Assembly: GCF_031846305.1 (NCBI RefSeq)
Contig: NZ_JAVRHY010000001.1
Coordinates: 124,001 to 188,000, forward strand
Length of the DNA: 64,000 nt
Origin: Spectribacter acetivorans
GTDB taxonomy: Bacteria; Pseudomonadota; Gammaproteobacteria; Nevskiales; Salinisphaeraceae
Reading direction: 5' to 3'
Below, piece by piece: positions 28,241 to 37,903 of this stretch. Made by a program: the position numbers and the translations under genes. The stretch's first letter is position 1. Each line of letters opens with the position of its first letter. Under the pieces are notes generated by a model. The model was given only the letters and a program-made list of their open reading frames with translations, had not been told where the DNA came from and did not search any database.

Positions 28241-28999
28241 TCAATCGGGCAGGTCGAGGGCGTCACACAGGGTTGCCAGGGCGACATCGGCCGCGGCACG
28301 GCTTCGGGCCGTGACGGCGGTGCTCAGGGGCGTGTCGTCGGGATTGATCTCCACCACCGTGCGGCCGAGGGCCAGCGCCTGCTCGGGCAGGGCGGCCGCC
28401 GGATAGACCAGCCCCGACGTACCGGCAACGAGCACCACATCCGCCCGCTCCACGGCCGCCACGGCGGCATCAAGCGCCTCGCCCGGCAGGGTTTCGCCGA
28501 ACCACACCACATCCGGCCGCACCGGCCCCCCGCACGCGGGGCAGACCGGCGGCTGCGGGTGTTCATCCGGGGCGGCAACCGTCTCCTGGTGACCGCAGCG
28601 CCGATGACAGCGCTGGCGCCAGATATTGCCGTGCAGTGCGGCGACCCGCGCGCCGGCCCGTTCATGCAGGCCGTCCACGTTCTGGGTAATGACGCGGCAG
28701 TCAGCGAGATGCCGCTGCAGCCGCGCGATGGCTCGGTGAGCGCCGTTGGGCTCGGCCCGCGCGATCAGTGACCGCCGCCATTGATACCACTGCCAGACGC
28801 GGCCCGGATCGGCGGCAAAGGCTTCCGGCGTGGCCAGTTCCTCCGGCCGGAACTGCGCCCACAGGCCGGTCTGGGCCTCACGGAAGGTGGGAATGCCGGA
28901 GGCCGCCGACACCCCGGCGCCGGTGAGCACCGCCACGGTGTCCGCGGCGGCGATCTCGGCGACCAGGGCCGGCGGCCAGTCGGCCGCGAATGCGGTCAC
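28241..28999 (-). CDS. SIR2 family NAD-dependent protein deacylase (252 aa)
   Basis: This is a cytoplasmic sirtuin removing acyl groups from lysines at the expense of NAD. GAGVSAASGIPTFR, TQNVDGLHERAG, catalytic LHG, and zinc Cys (including CPACGGPVRPDVVWFGE) are present. TSGLVYPAA replaces the common AGTSxxVxPA late motif, which still fits. A CobB-like desuccinylase Tyr/Arg pair may be represented by WQWYQWRR. It overlaps by 4 bases the EthD gene that precedes it. A second, different sirtuin lies at 43570-44400. Confidence 0.92.
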   Translation of the reverse strand: MTAFAADWPPALVAEIAAADTVAVLTGAGVSAASGIPTFREAQTGLWAQFRPEELATPEAFAADPGRVWQWYQWRRSLIARAEPNGAHRAIARLQRHLADCRVITQNVDGLHERAGARVAALHGNIWRQRCHRRCGHQETVAAPDEHPQPPVCPACGGPVRPDVVWFGETLPGEALDAAVAAVERADVVLVAGTSGLVYPAAALPEQALALGRTVVEINPDDTPLSTAVTARSRAAADVALATLCDALDLPD

Positions 29000-29313
29000 C
29001 CGCCGTCGACGATTTCCGCGATCTGCAGCTGGGGCTGGATGTCGGTGTAGTTGGGGATATCCGCCAGGATCGTGTCGCCCTCGGCGTCAAAGGCGGACTG
29101 GAAATCCTGGATCGATTCGAAATACAGATGCGCGGCGGCCACGAACGGGGGCGGGCCGCCATCCCCGCCGGCCAGGCCCTTGTCATTCTCGGCTCGGACC
29201 ATGCCGCGGACGCCGAGTCGGTCCCGCACCAGTGCCATGTGGTGGTTGCGATAGTAATCGTGGTCGAAGCGGGCGCCTTCCGTATGCGGATAGACAGCAG
29301 ATACGCGAATCAT
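28996..29313 (-). CDS. EthD family protein (105 aa)
   Basis: This is a small alpha+beta barrel of the dimeric ferredoxin-like EthD family. The N-terminus IRVSAVYPHTEGARFDHDYY and HMALVRDRLG, then HLYFESIQDFQSAF, are the typical landmarks. EthD proteins are found near cytochrome P450s and other oxidative pathways, but biochemical roles are mostly unknown. Here it precedes a sirtuin with a 4-base stop/start overlap, so co-expression is very likely; no P450 is nearby. Confidence 0.85.
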   Translation of the reverse strand: MIRVSAVYPHTEGARFDHDYYRNHHMALVRDRLGVRGMVRAENDKGLAGGDGGPPPFVAAAHLYFESIQDFQSAFDAEGDTILADIPNYTDIQPQLQIAEIVDGG

Positions 29314-29381
29314 GGGGTCTCCTCCTCGTTGTGTTCGCTCAGCCTAGGCGATGTGGGCGGTCCGGGCCAACCGGCCTCACG

Positions 29382-30941
29382 CTAACGCAACCGTGAGCGC
29401 GGCGGCTTCCACTGCACGCGGTAGAGGTCGTGACGCCGGTCCAGCAGGTTCTGCACCGTGCCGCTGGTGCGGGAATCGCGCAGGATATCCAGACGCAGGT
29501 CGGCGATCGCCACCATTTCCACGTTCGGGGTGGTATCGGCGGCCACCCCGTCGCGGGCGAACGGGAAATCGCAGGGCGTGATGATGGCGCTCTGGGCGTA
29601 GTGGATATCCATGGCGTGGATGCGGGGCAGATTGCCGACGTTGCCCGCGGTGGCCACGTAAATCTGGTTTTCCACCGCCCGGGCGTGCGAGCAGTAGCGC
29701 ACCCGCAGATAGCCGCTGCGGTCCTCGGTGGAGAAGGGCACGAATAGCAGGTTGATGCCCTGGTTGGTCAGGTGCCGGGCGAGTTCCGGGAACTCGCTGT
29801 CGTAGCAGACCAGCACGCCGATGGGGCCGCAGTCGGTCTCGATGGCGTTGAGCGAGTCGCCGCCGCGGATGTTCCACCAGTAGCGTTCGCCCGGGGTTGG
29901 ATGAATCTTGGGCTGGCGGTACTCGGAGCCGTCGCGCAGGTAGATGTAGCCCATGTTCTGCAGCTGGTCGCCCACCCAGCTGGGATGGGAGCCGGCGATG
30001 ATGTTGATGTTATAGCGCACCGCCAGATCCTGCATGATCTCGCGGAACGGCACTTCGTAGTCAGCCAGTTGCTGGATCGCCTCGCGGTGTTCCAGCTCCT
30101 CGTTGTTGATGGACAGCAACTGGACCGTGAACAGTTCGGGAAACACCACGAAATCGCAGCGATTGTCGGCCACTTCCCGCACGAAATAGGTGGCGATCTG
30201 GCGGAACTCGTCCAGTGAACTGATCTGGCGCTGCAGGTACTGGACGGTGGCCACCCGCACCGTGACCGGCATCTGCAGATGCACGTGGCTGTCCCCCGGC
30301 ACCGGCTGGCGATTCTCGTGCTCGGGATTGCGCCAGATCAGGTGGGCGGCATAGCCCATCGAGGGCTTGTCATCCGGCATGTAATCCGGAAGCACGCCAA
30401 GCACTTCGAAGCCGTTGTTGAGCTGGAACGTGAGTACGGCATCACGCCAGCGCCGGGCCGTGACATGATCCACGTATTCCTGCGCGCTGCCGGCCTTCTT
30501 GAAGCGCCGGCGCAGGCCCGGCAGGCGGCCGCCGAACACCACCCCCTTGAGCCCCAGCTTGCGGCACAGGGCAAAGCGTTCCCGGTACAGGCGCTGGGCG
30601 ATGCGCATGCCGCGGAAGTCCGGGTCCACGCAGACTTCGTAGCCGTACAGGTAGTCGCCGTCACTGTCGTGGGTGGAACCGTAGCCGTTGCCGGTGATCT
30701 CGGCCCAGGTGTGCGGGGCCAGCACCTGCTCCTCGGGCAGGCACAGGGTGGCGCAGTAGCCCACCACCTTGCCCTCGTACTCGGCCACCAGCTGCCCTTC
30801 CGGGAAGTTGTTGATCTGACCGCGCAGCTCGTCACGGGTATAGGCGGCCATGCCGGGATAGGCCTTGGTGGTCACCGCCCGGATCGCCGACAGGTCGGCG
30901 ATCGCGGCAGCGCGCACGATCATGCGGGACGACTGGGTCAT
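29382..30941 (-). CDS. GNAT acetyltransferase-nitrilase fusion protein (519 aa)
   Basis: This two-domain protein resembles Bacillus YhcX. Residues ~8-205 form a GNAT N-acetyltransferase with VCVDPDFRGMRIAQRLYRER as the acetyl-CoA loop. Residues ~225-510 are a carbon-nitrogen hydrolase with Glu269 (FPELF), Lys345 (QPKIHPTP) and Cys379 (VCYDSEFPE), the intact nitrilase triad. Such fusions may acetylate and hydrolyse amides in one step, but the substrate is unknown. A 79-base gap and a hairpin separate it from the reductase gene upstream. Confidence 0.88.
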   Translation of the reverse strand: MTQSSRMIVRAAAIADLSAIRAVTTKAYPGMAAYTRDELRGQINNFPEGQLVAEYEGKVVGYCATLCLPEEQVLAPHTWAEITGNGYGSTHDSDGDYLYGYEVCVDPDFRGMRIAQRLYRERFALCRKLGLKGVVFGGRLPGLRRRFKKAGSAQEYVDHVTARRWRDAVLTFQLNNGFEVLGVLPDYMPDDKPSMGYAAHLIWRNPEHENRQPVPGDSHVHLQMPVTVRVATVQYLQRQISSLDEFRQIATYFVREVADNRCDFVVFPELFTVQLLSINNEELEHREAIQQLADYEVPFREIMQDLAVRYNINIIAGSHPSWVGDQLQNMGYIYLRDGSEYRQPKIHPTPGERYWWNIRGGDSLNAIETDCGPIGVLVCYDSEFPELARHLTNQGINLLFVPFSTEDRSGYLRVRYCSHARAVENQIYVATAGNVGNLPRIHAMDIHYAQSAIITPCDFPFARDGVAADTTPNVEMVAIADLRLDILRDSRTSGTVQNLLDRRHDLYRVQWKPPRSRLR

Positions 30942-31010
30942 GCTCGGATCAATCGGGTAGGCGAATGGCAGCGTGGTTTTACGCGCTCACCGCCCGGCGC
31001 GCAACAGGCC

Positions 31011-31032
31011 GCAGCCGGTTTCAGCCGGCTGC
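31011..31032 (-). terminator. Hairpin at the end of the aldo/keto reductase gene
   Basis: GCAGCCGG and CCGGCTGC form an 8-bp stem with a 6-base loop that includes the stop codon. No T-run follows, so it may be a 3' stabilising hairpin or a Rho-dependent site rather than a classic terminator. Confidence 0.3.
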
Positions 31033-31980
31033 CTCGAACGCGGTACGCATGGCCTTGCGCTGGGTCTGGTCGGGCACGGCGCCGCGGCCCGCGGCGGCAT
31101 TCTCGGCGGCGTGTTCGCGGTCGGAGGTGGCGGGGATCGCCACGGTCACCGCCGGATGGCCGAAGATGTACTTGAGGAACAGCTGGGCCCAGCTCTTGCA
31201 GCCCAGGTCCTTGCCCACATCCGGCAGGGGTGTATTGCGCACCCGGGCGAACAGTTTGCCGCGCTCGAACGGCTCGTTGATGACGACCGCCACGCCGTTG
31301 TCGGCGCAGGCATCCAGAAGGCGGGTCTCGGCGTTGCGCTCGGCGATGTTGTAGTTGAACTGCACGAAATCCAGCGGTTCCCGGGCCACCAGCTCGGCCA
31401 GCGCAGCGTGCTGGGCCACGGTGTAGTGCGTCACGCCCAGATAGCGGATGCGGCCTTCCTCCTTCCAGGCGCGGAGCGTGTCGAGGTGGGTCTCCAGATC
31501 GAGCAGGTTGTGCACCTGCATCAGGTCGATGGTGGCGGTCTGCAGGCGTTCCGCGGATTCGCGCATCTGGGTCTTGCCGGCCTCGGCGCCGCTCGTCCAG
31601 ACCTTGGTGGCGGTGAACAGCGCATCCGGCGCGTCGATGGCGGCCGCCGCCCGGCCCAGCACGGTTTCCGCCCGGCCGTACATGGGGGAGGAATCCACCA
31701 CCCGGCCGCCGTTGTCCACGAAGGCCCGCAGCACATCCTGGCGCTGGACCATGGCCGCCACGTCATTCGGGTCCACATCGAAGGTGCGGGCCGTTCCCAT
31801 GCCGCTGATCGGTACCTGCTCGCCGGTGGCTGGGATGGTGCGAAGGATGGTGTCGTCCGGCAGCGGCGGCAGCCCGCCCTCGCGGCTGATGACGCCTGGC
31901 GGCCAGGCTGCCAGCGCGGCAGTTCCCAGCGCGCCCTGGAGCAGCCTGCGGCGTTGATGGAAACGGGTCGGGTTGGTCAT
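31021..31980 (-). CDS. Tat-exported aldo/keto reductase (319 aa)
   Basis: This is an NAD(P)H-dependent aldo/keto reductase fold. The N-terminus has a twin-arginine signal (FHQRRRLLQGA followed by a hydrophobic stretch), so a folded periplasmic enzyme with bound cofactor is predicted. Catalytic-region features include VVDSSPMYGRAE (Asp/Tyr), FTATKVWTS (Lys) and YLGVTHYT (His). It overlaps the transporter stop region by 4 bases and is likely the last gene of the RND-transporter operon. The substrate is unknown. Confidence 0.86.
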   Translation of the reverse strand: MTNPTRFHQRRRLLQGALGTAALAAWPPGVISREGGLPPLPDDTILRTIPATGEQVPISGMGTARTFDVDPNDVAAMVQRQDVLRAFVDNGGRVVDSSPMYGRAETVLGRAAAAIDAPDALFTATKVWTSGAEAGKTQMRESAERLQTATIDLMQVHNLLDLETHLDTLRAWKEEGRIRYLGVTHYTVAQHAALAELVAREPLDFVQFNYNIAERNAETRLLDACADNGVAVVINEPFERGKLFARVRNTPLPDVGKDLGCKSWAQLFLKYIFGHPAVTVAIPATSDREHAAENAAAGRGAVPDQTQRKAMRTAFEAAG

Positions 31981-33305
31981 GGCGGCTCTCCGTGAGCGAA
32001 GGATTCCGGGGCGGCATCATGATACCGCCGCGTGTGCGCGCGGCCGAGCCATGCGCTCAACAACAACCAGCCCGTGGCGATCGGCAGCACGGCGAAGGCC
32101 ATGCCGGTCAACCCCAGGCCCAGGCTGGTCAGTCCGGTATAGGCCCAGCCGCTGAGCGCATCGCCGCCGCGGTAAACCAGGGTGTCGATGGCATTCTTGG
32201 CCTTGTACTTGTCGGTGCGCGGCAGCACGGTGAACAGGGCCTCGCGCGCCGGCCGGGCCACGGCATAATTGGCGCTGCGGCGCAGCACCTGGAACACCAC
32301 GAGTACGGCGATCACCGGCACCAGCCCCAGCACCAGGAAGCCGAGCAGGCTGATGGCGGGCAGGCTGCCGAGAGCCACGCCCAACCCCAGCCGCCGGATC
32401 AGGTGATGCGTGACGAACAGCTGCAGCCCGACGGTCACCACGTTGGTGGCCAGATCGACCGCGGCGAATAGCTGGGTGCGCCGGGCATCGTCGTCGAACA
32501 GGCGGCTGACCAGCTCGGCCTGCTGGAAGTAGAGCACCGTCGACAGCGCCGTGTAGCAGAGGATGAACAGCGCCACGCCCTGCAGATAACGGGATTCGGT
32601 AATCCGGCGCAGCCCCTCCCAGACGCCGCCGCCCAGCCGGCTGCGGTCGGCCTCGATCTGGTCAGCCGCCCAGCGACGCAGGACCACGATGCAGCCAAGG
32701 GCCGCGGTCAGCAGGCCGGCGCTCAGTGGCAGCAGCCCGAGCACGCCCAGTTGTCCGGCCAGCAGCGCGGCCAGGCCCGGTCCCGAAATCGCCCCGGCAC
32801 TACCGCCGGCAGCGATCAGTGCAAACAGGCGCTTGCCCTGGGCAGCGGAGAAGATGTCCGCCATGAAGCTCCAGAACACCGACACCACGAACAGGTTGAA
32901 TACACTCAGCCAGATGAAGAACGCGCCGCCGGCGATGGCTTCGCCCCGGCCGCTGGCCAGCCAGCCCCAGAACAGCAGCAGATCGAGAATGAAGAAGCCG
33001 TATACCAGCGGCAGTAGTAGCCGGCGGGGATAGCGGGCGGCCAGCCAGGCGAACGCCGGTACCGCCAGCAGCATCGCCAGGAAGGTGCCGGTGAACAGCC
33101 AGGGAAGATCGCCGGTGCCGTCGCTGATGGCCAGGGCGTCGCGTACCGGCCGCAACAGGTAGTAGGCGGCCAGCACGCAGAAGAAATAGACGAACGACCA
33201 CGCCGCGGCCGGCGCTTCCCCGGCCCGTATCGGCAGCAGCCGTCCCGCGATCACGGCCGGCGCCGGCTCAGGCCGCGGCGCGGGCCGGGCCGCGCAGGCG
33301 CTCAC
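31977..33305 (-). CDS. ATP/ADP translocase-like (NTP/NDP exchange) membrane transporter (442 aa)
   Basis: This is a 12-segment membrane protein of the MFS-related ATP:ADP antiporter (AAA/Npt) superfamily seen in free-living bacteria. The stretch LPRTDKYKAKNAIDTLVYRG is the family hallmark. Unlike obligate intracellular Npt proteins, members in free-living proteobacteria have no proven nucleotide exchange, so substrate is open. Its start (33305) overlaps the RND pump end by 38 bases; GTG 33254 would avoid this. Coupling to an RND pump and a Tat-exported reductase hints at an efflux or envelope-related function. Confidence 0.82.
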   Translation of the reverse strand: MSACAARPAPRPEPAPAVIAGRLLPIRAGEAPAAAWSFVYFFCVLAAYYLLRPVRDALAISDGTGDLPWLFTGTFLAMLLAVPAFAWLAARYPRRLLLPLVYGFFILDLLLFWGWLASGRGEAIAGGAFFIWLSVFNLFVVSVFWSFMADIFSAAQGKRLFALIAAGGSAGAISGPGLAALLAGQLGVLGLLPLSAGLLTAALGCIVVLRRWAADQIEADRSRLGGGVWEGLRRITESRYLQGVALFILCYTALSTVLYFQQAELVSRLFDDDARRTQLFAAVDLATNVVTVGLQLFVTHHLIRRLGLGVALGSLPAISLLGFLVLGLVPVIAVLVVFQVLRRSANYAVARPAREALFTVLPRTDKYKAKNAIDTLVYRGGDALSGWAYTGLTSLGLGLTGMAFAVLPIATGWLLLSAWLGRAHTRRYHDAAPESFAHGEPP

Positions 33306-36300
33306 CCACCTGCAGCACGCTCACCAGCAGTGCCGGCAGAAAGGTGACGGTAATCACCATCGTGAACAACAGCCCGAACAGCACGATGGCCCCGACGCCG
33401 CGATACAGCTCGGTGCCGGCGCCGGGCAGGAATACCAGCGGGGCCAGCCCGAAAGTCGTGGTGATGGTGGTCATCAGAATGGGACGCAGACGGGTAGCGA
33501 CCGCTTCGCGCACGGCGTCCACGATCGGCATGCCGCCCGCGCGGTTCAGCCGCGCCTGATCGACAATCAGGATGGGGTTGTTCACCACCGTGCCCATCAG
33601 GATCAGAAAGCCCAGCATGGTGATCATGTCGAAGGGCTGGCTCAGTGCCGGCAGCCCGAGCAGCGGCAGCCAGCCTCCGACCAGGTTCATCATGGCCAGC
33701 CCGGCAATGCCGCCGGCCACGCCCAGCGGGATCGTAACCAGGATCAGCAGCGGGTAGCCCCAGTGGGTGAAGATGGCGACCAGCAGGAGATAACTCATCA
33801 GCAGGGCGATGACATAGTTATCCGATAGCGCCGCCCGGGTGGCATCCAGCTGATCGCTGGCCCCGGAAATGTCGACATTCACCGACGCCGGGATCTCGCC
33901 TTCGTCGCGCATGGCCCGAATGATGTCGTCCTCGACGGCGTCGACGCCGGTTTCCAGTGCCACGCCCGGCGGCGGGATGATGTAGAGCGTGACGGTACGC
34001 TGGCCGTTCAGGCGCCGGATCACGTCGGTGTCCACAGTCTGTCGGAAGTCCGCCAGGCTGGTGATCGGCTGGCTGCCGGCCAGGGGCGTGTGAATGGTGC
34101 GGTCGGCCAGGGCGTCGATATCGGTGCTGCGGCCGCGGTTGTCGTAGAGGTAGATGTCCACCTTGTTGTCGGCCAGGATGTACTCGTCGACAAACGCGCC
34201 ATCGGCCAGCGCCGCCACCGAGAAGCCCAGTGCCTCGGTGTCCAGGCCCACCTCGGCCAGCCGGGCATGGTCGGGCTCCACCCGCAGCAGGGGCTGGGCC
34301 AGTGTCAGGGTCTGCGGATCGGCCCGGACCTGGGGATTGTCGAACACGGTCTGTGCGCGGTCGTAGGCGCTGGTGGCGACCTGGTAGATTTCCGCCAGCG
34401 AGGGGCCGCCAATGTCCAGCGTCACGCTGCGGGTGCCACCGTCGTTACTGGTGATGATCGACCCGCGCGTGGAGAACGCCCGCATGCCGGGATAGCTGCG
34501 GAATATCTCGTTGTAGGCGTTCATCAGCTCGTCGATGTGATCCGGGTCGACCGGCTCGCTGATAATGCGCATGCCCTCCGCGTTGATGCGCATGTTGAGA
34601 TAGCGCATCGGCGGAATGTCGGTATCACCGGCCTCGTACCGCGCCGGATCGCCGTTCAGATGCGGCACCAGCGTCTCACGTACTTCCTCGCCGATCGCCG
34701 ACAGCTCGGACAGGTTGTAGCCGGGCGGGGCGATCATGCTGGAAAACGTCTTGGCCTCCTCGCCTTCGGGCAGATACGAGGCCGGCGGGGTGAGCAACCC
34801 GATCACCGCGGCCATCACTGCCACGGTTACGCCGATACAACCGAAGCGCCGGGCCCGGCTGCCCAGCAGCCACGCCACCCCGGACAGCGCCCGTTGCTGC
34901 CAGCGGGGATTCCGATCGGCGACGACGCCGCGCAGCGGTAGTCGGACGCTGGCGGTGGGGACCACCACGATGGCCACCAGCATCGATACGAAAATGGCCG
35001 AGGCGATGGCGATGGAGATATCGGAGTACAGCTGGCCGGCTTCTTCCTCGATGAACAGCACCGGCGCGAATACCAGGATCGTGGTCATGGTGGAGGCCAG
35101 CACCGCCGGCCAGACTTCGCGCACTCCGGCCAGCGCGGCCGCGAACCGGTCGCTGATGCGCTGGCGAGCGCGTTCGATGTTCTCCAGCACCACGATGCTG
35201 TTGTCCAGGGTCATGCCGATGGCGAATGCCACGCCGGCCAGCGAGATCACGTTGATGGTGCGTCCGGTCATCAGCAGGCCGAGGAAAGCCGCGATGGTGC
35301 AGATAGGAATGCCGATCACCCCTACCAGCGTGGCCGGTACCGACCGCAGGAACAGGAACATCACCATTGTGGCGAGCATCGCGCCGATCACCAGATTGCG
35401 CCAGACGCTGGCCACCGAGGCCTGCACATAACGCACGTCGTCGCTGATCAGCTGGATGTCCATGCCCGCCGGTTCCAGCACCTGCTCGTTGATGCCGGGG
35501 ATGGCCCTGGTCATGGCCTTCTTGATCTCGATGACGTTGGAGCCGGTCTCGCGGCGCACCGACAGCGAGATATTGGGCTTGTCGTTGTAGAACGATTCCT
35601 CCCGGATCTCCGCGTGGTCCAGACGGATGTCCGCCACGTCGGCCAGGCGGATCACCGCGTCCCCGCGGCGGTCGAGCACCACCTCGCCCAGCGCTTCCAC
35701 ATCGGCGAAACGGCCGATGGTCCGCAGCAGATAGCGGCGCTTGCCGCTGTCGATGTCGCCGCCGGTGATGTCGCGGCTCCGCTCGCGTACCGCCGCTCGC
35801 ACGTCGGTGAGCGTCAGATTCCGCGCGGCAAGGCGGGCCGGGTCGACATGAATCTGGATCTGGCGCGCCGCGCCGCCGCCGACCTCGACCCGCTCGACGC
35901 CGGGCACCCGCTCCATCAATGGACGAACCCGGTCGTCGATGAAGTCCTGCATCATGTCCATGTCGACCTGCATCGGGTTCCCCGGCAGCGGGGCAATGCG
36001 GTAGTACATGAACGAATTCTGCGAAAACGAGGTGGCAAACAGCCGTGGCTCGTCCACGTTCTCGGGGTATGCGGGCACCTGTGACAGGGCGTTGGAAACG
36101 CGTAGCAGGGCGTTGTTGGCGTCGACGCCGAACGGAAATTCAAGCTGAATTTCGGCGGCGCCGGTGCGGGCCACCGAGACCATGCGCTGCAGGCTGGGCA
36201 CGTTGCGCAGGTATTCCTCCTGCTCGATCAGGATTTCCTTTTCCACGTCCTGCGGCGTGGCGCCCGGCCAGGCGGTTTCCACCGTGATCGTGCGTACCGC

Positions 36301-36414
36301 CAGGTCCGGAATCATCTGCACCGGCACGCGGAAAGCGGCCACGATGCCGAACAGGCAGATGATGAGCACGCCGATGGCCAGCAAAGTCGGGCGGCGAAGC
36401 AGTCCCTCAAGCAT
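33268..36414 (-). CDS. RND efflux transporter, AcrB-like HAE family (1048 aa)
   Basis: This is an inner-membrane RND pump with two symmetric halves. It has a TM1 near residues 12-30, a large periplasmic domain, TM2-6 with AFAIGMTLDNSIVVLENIERARQ, a second periplasmic domain and TM8-12 with MGTVVNNPILIVDQARLNR. The proton-relay region in TM4 appears as GMTLDNSIVV rather than the classical GLLVDDAIVV; the substrate is thus not predictable. ATG 36414 has GGAG upstream. It follows its periplasmic adaptor by 45 bases; no OprM-like outer channel gene is in the window. Confidence 0.93.
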   Translation of the reverse strand: MLEGLLRRPTLLAIGVLIICLFGIVAAFRVPVQMIPDLAVRTITVETAWPGATPQDVEKEILIEQEEYLRNVPSLQRMVSVARTGAAEIQLEFPFGVDANNALLRVSNALSQVPAYPENVDEPRLFATSFSQNSFMYYRIAPLPGNPMQVDMDMMQDFIDDRVRPLMERVPGVERVEVGGGAARQIQIHVDPARLAARNLTLTDVRAAVRERSRDITGGDIDSGKRRYLLRTIGRFADVEALGEVVLDRRGDAVIRLADVADIRLDHAEIREESFYNDKPNISLSVRRETGSNVIEIKKAMTRAIPGINEQVLEPAGMDIQLISDDVRYVQASVASVWRNLVIGAMLATMVMFLFLRSVPATLVGVIGIPICTIAAFLGLLMTGRTINVISLAGVAFAIGMTLDNSIVVLENIERARQRISDRFAAALAGVREVWPAVLASTMTTILVFAPVLFIEEEAGQLYSDISIAIASAIFVSMLVAIVVVPTASVRLPLRGVVADRNPRWQQRALSGVAWLLGSRARRFGCIGVTVAVMAAVIGLLTPPASYLPEGEEAKTFSSMIAPPGYNLSELSAIGEEVRETLVPHLNGDPARYEAGDTDIPPMRYLNMRINAEGMRIISEPVDPDHIDELMNAYNEIFRSYPGMRAFSTRGSIITSNDGGTRSVTLDIGGPSLAEIYQVATSAYDRAQTVFDNPQVRADPQTLTLAQPLLRVEPDHARLAEVGLDTEALGFSVAALADGAFVDEYILADNKVDIYLYDNRGRSTDIDALADRTIHTPLAGSQPITSLADFRQTVDTDVIRRLNGQRTVTLYIIPPPGVALETGVDAVEDDIIRAMRDEGEIPASVNVDISGASDQLDATRAALSDNYVIALLMSYLLLVAIFTHWGYPLLILVTIPLGVAGGIAGLAMMNLVGGWLPLLGLPALSQPFDMITMLGFLILMGTVVNNPILIVDQARLNRAGGMPIVDAVREAVATRLRPILMTTITTTFGLAPLVFLPGAGTELYRGVGAIVLFGLLFTMVITVTFLPALLVSVLQVGERLRGPARAAA

Positions 36415-36459
36415 GGGCTGTCGCTCCGGGCCGCCGGCGACGGTGAAGGCAGCCGGCGA

Positions 36460-37545
36460 TCACGAGTCGGACTCGATCCGCACGCGCTGACCGTCGCGCA
36501 GCCCCTCGTTGCCCTGGACCACCACCCGGTCCCCGGCCGACAGACCGCGCCGTACCTCGACCCGGCCGCGATCGCTGCGGCCCAGGGTGATCTGGCGCCG
36601 ACGGGCCACCGGGCCGTCATCGCCATCGGCCACCACCCAGACATGGGTATCGCCGTTGGGGGAACGCAGCACCGCGTCCCGCGACATCGAGATCACGTCC
36701 TCACTGCTTTCGACGCGGAATTCCGCCTCGGCCGACATGCCCGGGGCCAGGCGGCCATCCTCGTTATCCAGTCGCACGCGTACGAGAAAGCTGCGGGCCG
36801 TGGCATCCAGGGCATCTACACGCGTGCTGACTTCCGCCGACCGTGGCTCGCCGGCGCCGTCATGGGCCTGCACGCGAACCGGCGTGCCGGGCGCCAGATG
36901 CCCGAAGTACTCCTGCGGTGCCTGCACGTCCAGCCGCAGCTGGTCGGTGGCGACCAGTTCGAATACCACGTCGCTGCTGGCGGCGTACTCGCCGATATCG
37001 GTCATGCGACTGGCCACCACGCCGTCGAACGGGGCCGGCAGGGTGTGGCGGGCCAGACGCTCGCGCTGGAGCGCGACCTCGGCCTCCAGCCGATCCACCG
37101 CCGCCGTGGCGGTGCGCACCTCGGCCGTGGCCGATTCCAGCTCGGTCCGTGGAATAGTGCCGCGCTCGGCCAGCGGCTGGCGTTCGTCGCGTACGCGGCG
37201 GGCTTCCGCGAGCCGGCTGCGGGCCTCGGCCAGAGATGCTTCCAGCGTCGCCACTTCCAGCTCGGCCAGGGTATCGTCCATTTCCAGCAGCGTATCGCCG
37301 CGGCTGACGCGATCGCCGGCATCCACCGCCACTGCGGTTATCAGGCCGGCCACACGCGGGGCCAGGGCAGCCCGGGCGGGTGACGTCAGACTGCCGGTCA
37401 GCGGCAGGAGCTGCACCCAGGGTTTCGAGGCCACCGATTCCACTTCGATGTCGGTGGGCTGGGCGGACACGGCGGCGCCGAATACGACAGCAAGACAGGC
37501 CGCCGGCAGGCGGCATCGATACAGCAGACGGATCATGCGCAGCAT
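36460..37545 (-). CDS. RND periplasmic adaptor (membrane fusion) protein (361 aa)
   Basis: This is a HlyD/AcrA-type periplasmic adaptor. After a signal sequence (MIRLLYRCRLPAACLAVVFG) come a lipoyl half (RVAGLITAVAVDAGDRVSRG), a helical hairpin rich in Glu, Arg and Ala (LEASLAEARSRLAEARRVRDE), the second lipoyl half (ATLPAPFDGVVASRM-type) and a beta-barrel. I chose ATG 37545; ATG 37536 is possible and neither has a strong ribosome site. The frame continues upstream to 37635 without signal-like sequence. Confidence 0.88.
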   Translation of the reverse strand: MLRMIRLLYRCRLPAACLAVVFGAAVSAQPTDIEVESVASKPWVQLLPLTGSLTSPARAALAPRVAGLITAVAVDAGDRVSRGDTLLEMDDTLAELEVATLEASLAEARSRLAEARRVRDERQPLAERGTIPRTELESATAEVRTATAAVDRLEAEVALQRERLARHTLPAPFDGVVASRMTDIGEYAASSDVVFELVATDQLRLDVQAPQEYFGHLAPGTPVRVQAHDGAGEPRSAEVSTRVDALDATARSFLVRVRLDNEDGRLAPGMSAEAEFRVESSEDVISMSRDAVLRSPNGDTHVWVVADGDDGPVARRRQITLGRSDRGRVEVRRGLSAGDRVVVQGNEGLRDGQRVRIESDS

Positions 37546-37903
37546 TATGCCCAAGTTGGGGATGTCAGTCGGGCCGCGAATCCTGCCGCCGCCCCCTCGG
37601 CAATGGTCGGACGCCGATACGCGCCAATGGTTCACCGGGATTCAGCGAAACGCGTCGGATTCGCCGGACGGCACCGGTTTGGTGCGAGCTGCACGATTTT
37701 TGACACCCACCGTGTAGGAAATTAACGTACGCGCGACATCAGCCGATAACCCGGTTGCGAGTTGGGTTACGGAGCTCTTTCGCTGTTGTCGAATAATTAC
37801 CGATGCACGACTCCGGCTCCCTCTGCCATCCACTCAGGGTGGTAGCGGTTGCAACCGACCCATTCGTCATAAATCGATTTATACCGAGAATCTGGAGAGT
37901 GAA
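37546..37903 (+). other. Promoter-bearing intergenic region between divergent genes
   Basis: A 358-bp AT-richer gap lies between the minus-strand adaptor and the plus-strand secreted protein. It contains TTGACA (37700-37705), a plausible -35 hexamer, but the -10 at 17 bases (TAACGT) is weak. GGAGAG lies ~8 bases before ATG 37904. No additional gene is supported. Confidence 0.4.
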
